Part shown: positions 6,995 to 9,481 of the stretch, one piece after another | Numbering within the stretch: position 1 is the stretch's first letter | How the letters are laid out: every line of letters starts with the position of its first letter | Assembly: GCA_900752625.1 (NCBI GenBank) | Contig: CAADWC010000297.1 | Location: 1 to 9,481, forward strand | DNA length: 9,481 nucleotides | From: Oscillospiraceae bacterium | GTDB taxonomy: Bacteria > Bacillota > Clostridia > Oscillospirales > Ruminococcaceae | Direction: 5' to 3' | Translations under genes and position numbers: made by a program | Notes under the pieces: model-generated | The model's input: only the letters and a program-made list of their open reading frames with translations | Told to the model about the DNA's origin: nothing | Database searches by the model: none

Positions 6995-7432
6995 TCAGTC
7001 CTTTAAAATTTCATTGAGAGCGTCCACCGCAAGCAAATATGATATCTTTCCGAAGCCGGCGATCTGTCCCTTACATACGGGAGAGATTACCGAATGATGA
7101 CGGAATTCCTCCCTTGCATGGATATTGCTCATGTGAACCTCTATCACGGGAATATTTATTGCGGAAATAGCGTCACGTATCGCATAGCTGTAATGAGTAT
7201 AGGCGCCCGCGTTAATTATTATACCATCGAATTTTTTACGGGCAAGGTGAAGATTGTCTATTATCTCCCCCTCGTGATTCGACTGAATTACCTCACAGTG
7301 CATTTCGTATTTCAGAGCACGAGCGATTATTTCGTTGTTGATGGAATCATAGGTATCCTCGCCGTAAACTCCCGGCTCCCGCTCTCCCAGAAGATTCAGG
7401 TTAGGACCATGGATGCAAAGTATTTTTCTCAT
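6995..7432 (-). CDS. aroQ: 3-dehydroquinate dehydratase, type II
   Basis: It converts 3-dehydroquinate to 3-dehydroshikimate in the shikimate pathway (or its catabolic reverse). At 145 aa it matches the small flavodoxin-like type II enzyme, which forms dodecamers. Key residues are in place: GPNLNLLGEREPGVYG (9-24) with R18 and catalytic Y23, N74 and H80 in IINAGAYTHYS, EVHMSN with H100, and REEFRHHS with R107 and R111. The GQIAGFG segment (122-128) is also characteristic. I chose ATG 7432 because GGAGG lies 8 nt upstream. A longer reading from TTG 7450 would put the start upstream of that SD and adds residues foreign to the family. The M24 peptidase gene follows after 5 nt, as in many Firmicutes. 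Confidence 0.98.
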   Translation of the reverse strand: MRKILCIHGPNLNLLGEREPGVYGEDTYDSINNEIIARALKYEMHCEVIQSNHEGEIIDNLHLARKKFDGIIINAGAYTHYSYAIRDAISAINIPVIEVHMSNIHAREEFRHHSVISPVCKGQIAGFGKISYLLAVDALNEILKD

Positions 7433-7486
7433 AAATAATTCCTCCGTCAAACAATATAGTCTGTAAGCGATTAGACTGATGAACCT

Positions 7487-8347
7487 TTACTCCCTCACAG
7501 ACAGATAATATTTTTTCATTGCAAGAGCGTCAGTATCCTGGGTTCCGGCGCTTTCGCAGATAAATGTAGGTGACAGATCCTTCTTAGCTACGATCTCCAT
7601 AAGCGGCTCATAATCCGGACCGAAACCTTGATTGTCGTCAAATGTCAGATGCTTTTTCTCGCCGCCCGGATCAGTAAACATGATCTTTGAAAAGTGACTG
7701 TGAAAAATTCTGAGTCTGTCGGAGCCGATTTTATTTTCTACCTCGTCAAGCATTTTTTCATACTCAGCCTTGCCCTTAATCCAGCCGAACTCCCTTGCGT
7801 TGAGATGTCCGAAATCTATACATGGTATAAATGAATCGTCAAGCCTGCAAAGCTCCAGAACTTCCGAAAGATTTCCAAGCTGATTTACCTTTCCCATAGT
7901 TTCAGGACAGAAAACGATATGCTCAAAGCCCTGCTCCACAGCCTGTTTTCTTGCTCTTGAAATGGTATCCTTTGCAAGCTCAAGAGCTTCCTCCCGGCTT
8001 ATCTTGGCACAGGAGCCGCTGTGAATTACAATTCTCTCCGCTCCCATTCGACTTGCGGCGTCGCAGGACTGGAGAATATAATTTATGCTGTTGTCGCGCT
8101 TTTCCGGCTCAAGGCTTGAAAGGGAAATAAAATACGGCGCATGGAGAGAAAGGGAAATACCATGCTCCTCCGCCTTGGCTTTAAGTGATGACGCCACTTT
8201 GTCAGACACCTTCACTCCCCTGCCGCACTGATACTCATAGTGGTCAAGCCCCATGGCTTCAAGATAGCCGGGCGCCTGTATTGTTGATTTATACTTAGAC
8301 GAAAAACTTTCGGAATTACCCGCCGGGCCAAATCTTGCGTTCACCAT
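7487..8347 (-). CDS. Endonuclease IV (AP endonuclease family 2)-like TIM barrel protein
   Basis: The 286-aa TIM barrel resembles endonuclease IV (Nfo), the zinc enzyme that nicks DNA at abasic sites. Metal-ligand equivalents visible by eye are H69 (LHAPYF), H109 (IHSG), E149 (CPETMGK), D178 and H181 (IDFGHLNAR), H216 (IFHSHF), H233 and E265 (ICESAG). The E. coli D229-x-H231 pair appears as K231-K232-H233 (GGEKKHLTF), so one ligand of the third zinc seems to be missing. Activity as a true AP endonuclease is therefore uncertain; sugar-isomerase-like relatives share the fold. ATG 8347 overlaps the stop of the 80-aa gene by 7 nt, with AGGAGG only 4 nt upstream. The next codon, GTG 8344, has a better 7-nt spacing, so the true start could be one codon later. 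Confidence 0.85.
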   Translation of the reverse strand: MVNARFGPAGNSESFSSKYKSTIQAPGYLEAMGLDHYEYQCGRGVKVSDKVASSLKAKAEEHGISLSLHAPYFISLSSLEPEKRDNSINYILQSCDAASRMGAERIVIHSGSCAKISREEALELAKDTISRARKQAVEQGFEHIVFCPETMGKVNQLGNLSEVLELCRLDDSFIPCIDFGHLNAREFGWIKGKAEYEKMLDEVENKIGSDRLRIFHSHFSKIMFTDPGGEKKHLTFDDNQGFGPDYEPLMEIVAKKDLSPTFICESAGTQDTDALAMKKYYLSVRE

Positions 8348-8583
8348 AAATCCTCCTTTTTCTTTTTCTTTTTGCCGAAAAGACTTTTTTCGTGGGTCTC
8401 CTCATCCACAGCAACAGGAGTTACCGACTCAATCTGATAGACATTTAAAAGCTTTTTTTCGCCGTCCTCGTCAATTTCAAGCCAGTCTCCGTTAAGCGAG
8501 AGAATGACTGCCTTGTACCAGTTATCGGTTGTATTTATTTCACACGCCTTTCCGGCAAGCAACATTAAAGCGTTATTTTCCAT
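8341..8583 (-). CDS. Small protein of unknown function with lysine-rich tail
   Basis: I do not recognise this 80-aa protein. Residues 1-55 alternate hydrophobic and polar positions (AVILSLNGDWLEIDEDGEKK), suggesting a small beta barrel of SH3 or Sm-like type. Residues 56-70 look like a linker. The C-terminus has six consecutive lysines (71-76) before EDLW, which could bind RNA, DNA or acidic membrane surfaces. ATG 8583 has AAAGGAG 5 nt upstream, and the gene begins 10 nt after yqeG and overlaps the TIM barrel gene, so it is a genuine operon member. The lysine codons (AAA/AAG) together with the following GAG GAT form the SD of the next gene. No enzyme motif or signal peptide is seen. Confidence 0.82.
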   Translation of the reverse strand: MENNALMLLAGKACEINTTDNWYKAVILSLNGDWLEIDEDGEKKLLNVYQIESVTPVAVDEETHEKSLFGKKKKKKEDLW

Positions 8584-8593
8584 AAAAACTCCT

Positions 8594-9073
8594 TTATCTT
8601 TTTGGCAGGAAGGGTTTCTCGCAGAACCTCTTGAACTTAAAGGGTAAACTTGTTTCCAGCTCTATCGGGAAAACAAAAATCGAGCGTATTCCCTTTAAGT
8701 TCGAGCCTAAAATGTCGGTGAAAATCTGGTCGCCCACCGCCGCAACATTTTTCTTTTCAAGCCCCAGCCTTTCAATAGCCTTTGTATAACCGAATGTCAG
8801 CGGCTTTTTACCCTCCGATACGAAGTCCAATCCAAGCTGTTCGGCAAATGGCGTTACTCTGGGCGCATGATTATTTGAAACGATAATCAGCTTTATTCCC
8901 GCCGCCTTCATTATGTCAATCCAATCCAAACTCGACTTAGGCGGAACGGGATTGTTGTGAGTAGTCAGCGTGTTGTCAAGATCAAGAATAAGACCTTTGA
9001 TCCCTTTTTTCTGCAGGAATTCCGGCGTTATTTCTCCCACCTTATCAAAAACATATGTAGGTTTAAAAAACAT
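8594..9073 (-). CDS. yqeG: YqeG family HAD-superfamily (IIIA) phosphatase
   Basis: This 159-aa protein belongs to the HAD phosphatase superfamily, YqeG branch; the physiological substrate is unknown. HAD motifs are complete: motif I DLDNTLT with D31 (nucleophile) and D33, motif II S66 in IIVSNN, motif III K90 in EGKKPLTF, and motif IV VGDQIFTD with D115 and D120. The N-terminus FFKPTYVFDKVGEITPEFL is typical of YqeG. I chose ATG 9073 because CAGGAG lies 6 nt upstream. The longer reading from TTG 9091 would put that SD inside the gene. It follows the rpsU terminator by only about 25 nt, leaving little room for its own promoter, so it is probably reached by read-through or an internal promoter in rpsU. 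Confidence 0.95.
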   Translation of the reverse strand: MFFKPTYVFDKVGEITPEFLQKKGIKGLILDLDNTLTTHNNPVPPKSSLDWIDIMKAAGIKLIIVSNNHAPRVTPFAEQLGLDFVSEGKKPLTFGYTKAIERLGLEKKNVAAVGDQIFTDILGSNLKGIRSIFVFPIELETSLPFKFKRFCEKPFLPKR

Positions 9074-9096
9074 AAAAATCTCCTGAATCAATTATA

Positions 9097-9130
9097 TAAA
9101 ACAAAAAGCGGACATAAAAATGCCCGCCTT
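9097..9130 (-). terminator. Intrinsic terminator (or attenuator) after rpsU
   Basis: On the minus strand GCGGGCAT (9127-9120), loop TTTT, ATGTCCGC (9115-9108) forms an 8-bp stem with one G-U pair, followed directly by TTTTTGTTTT. It starts about 14 nt after the rpsU stop codon and separates the abundant ribosomal transcript from yqeG. Confidence 0.88.
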
Positions 9131-9141
9131 TAATTACGATA

Positions 9142-9315
9142 TTAGTATTTGCGCTTACGAGCAGCTTCGGATTTCTTCTTGCGCTTTACCGAAGGCTTTT
9201 CGTAATGTTCTCTTTTACGAACCTCAGCAATAACGCCGTCTCTGGCACATGATCTCTTAAATCTCTTAAGAGCCGTATCCAAAGTTTCGTTTTTTCCAAC
9301 ACGAATTTCTGCCAA
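9142..9315 (-). CDS. rpsU: 30S ribosomal protein S21
   Basis: S21 is a small basic protein of the 30S subunit located near the 16S rRNA 3' end, where it helps mRNA binding during initiation. The 57-aa product matches the family throughout: [20 protein letters not shown] near the N-terminus, then [20 protein letters not shown], and a basic [14 protein letters not shown] tail. The start is TTG 9315, with AAAGGGAGGG ending 7 nt upstream. The same frame stays open for a further 36 codons to 9423, but that part is leader RNA, contains the SD, and does not resemble S21. It has its own downstream terminator and a candidate promoter and structured leader upstream, so it is likely a mostly single-gene transcript. 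Confidence 0.97.
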   Translation of the reverse strand: MAEIRVGKNETLDTALKRFKRSCARDGVIAEVRKREHYEKPSVKRKKKSEAARKRKY

Positions 9316-9322
9316 AATTATT

Positions 9323-9332
9323 CCCTCCCTTT
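9323..9332 (-). promoter_or_regulatory. Ribosome binding site fixing the TTG start of rpsU
   Basis: The minus strand reads AAAGGGAGGG, 7 nt before TTG (9315-9313). It is 9 nt downstream of the closing stem of the structured leader, so leader folding could influence access to it. Confidence 0.8.
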
Positions 9333-9341
9333 GCCACCGTT

Positions 9342-9453
9342 GACAGAGGCAACATATCGGAACAGCACAGCCCTTGGTGAATAGTGAAGGGGTCTGCCAA
9401 TGCAAACCATGAAACGCCCGCACGTTCCCACTCAGCCACTCGGCTTCTCTGTC
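9342..9453 (-). promoter_or_regulatory. Structured 5' leader RNA of rpsU (candidate cis-regulator)
   Basis: On the minus strand the leader folds into nested helices. P1 is GACAGAG (9453-9447) with CTCTGTC (9348-9342), a perfect 7 bp closing a 112-nt domain. P2 is AGCC-GAGT-GGCT (9445-9434). P3 is GGAAC (9428-9424) with GTTCC (9363-9359). P4 is GGTTTGC-ATTG-GCAGACC (9408-9391), 7 bp with one G-U. P5 is CCTT (9390-9387) with AAGG (9375-9372). P4 and P5 are enclosed by P3, and P2 and P3 by P1, giving a branched fold that ends just before the rpsU SD. I do not recognise it as a known riboswitch, T-box or 6S RNA. The folding was done by eye; covariation is untested. Confidence 0.5.
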
Positions 9454-9467
9454 TTTAAGCTCCGCTG

Positions 9468-9475
9468 TATATATA
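9468..9475 (-). promoter_or_regulatory. Candidate extended -10 of the rpsU transcript
   Basis: The minus strand reads TTGGTATATATA (9479-9468), a TG-n-TATATA extended -10. It would place the start near 9463, about 10 nt before the leader's closing stem. Any -35 lies at or beyond the window edge, so this is tentative. Confidence 0.35.
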
Positions 9476-9481
9476 CCAATA

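Noticed and set aside
7433..7450. TTG start extending AroQ by six residues
   Set aside because: The GGAGG at 8 nt before ATG 7432 fits the shorter start, and the extension would contain the SD itself.
9316..9423. 36-codon N-terminal extension of rpsU in the same frame
   Set aside because: It contains the SD and the leader helices, and S21 proteins begin at [11 protein letters not shown]; the TTG at 9315 has ideal SD spacing.
9410..9436. T-box-like string GTGGGAACGTGCGGG in the rpsU leader
   Set aside because: It differs from the T-box core (GTGGNACCGCG) by an insertion, no terminator with a U-tract follows, and rpsU is not a T-box-regulated type of gene.

Overview
The window looks like chromosomal DNA from a low-to-mid GC Gram-positive anaerobe of the class Clostridia, probably a Ruminococcus-like Oscillospiraceae. 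This is inferred from Firmicutes-type AGGAGG ribosome binding sites, an FMN riboswitch in front of an ECF-type riboflavin transporter, the aroQ-pepP-efp gene order, and an efp-linked acidic zinc-ribbon protein of the kind seen in Clostridia. All eleven convincing genes lie on the minus strand, so transcription runs from high to low coordinates. I see no mobile element, CRISPR array, tRNA or rRNA gene.

In transcription order: at the right end (9481 to 9316) is a promoter-like -10 and a compact, multi-stem 5' leader, followed by rpsU (ribosomal protein S21, TTG start) and its own terminator. Next is a tightly packed run: yqeG (HAD phosphatase), an unrecognised 80-aa protein with a lysine-rich tail, an endonuclease IV-type TIM barrel protein, aroQ (type II 3-dehydroquinate dehydratase) and an M24 Xaa-Pro peptidase. 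Then come a promoter, efp (elongation factor P) and an extremely acidic, cysteine-rich zinc-ribbon protein.

An FMN riboswitch with a textbook intrinsic terminator controls ribU, the substrate-binding subunit of an ECF riboflavin transporter. Its energising subunits are not in the window. A 378-bp intergenic stretch holds the ribU terminator and, nearer the next gene, a 20-bp perfect palindrome with repeated TAAGA half-sites upstream of a good -10. This looks like an activator-controlled promoter for the last operon, an ABC ATPase (TTG start, strong SD) overlapping an 837-aa double-FtsX permease. That pair is a MacB/BceAB-like exporter or peptide-resistance/sensing transporter.

Functionally the genes are mostly housekeeping: translation (S21, EF-P), aromatic amino acid synthesis (AroQ), peptide turnover, possible DNA repair and flavin uptake, followed by an apparently inducible transporter. 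The points most worth following up are the structured rpsU leader, the operator in front of the ABC operon, the hairpin overlapping the TTG start of the ATPase, the purine-rich junction between the 80-aa gene and the TIM barrel gene, the altered third metal site in that TIM barrel protein, and the second cysteine cluster of the acidic protein. Positions 1-85, downstream of the permease, hold nothing I can support.
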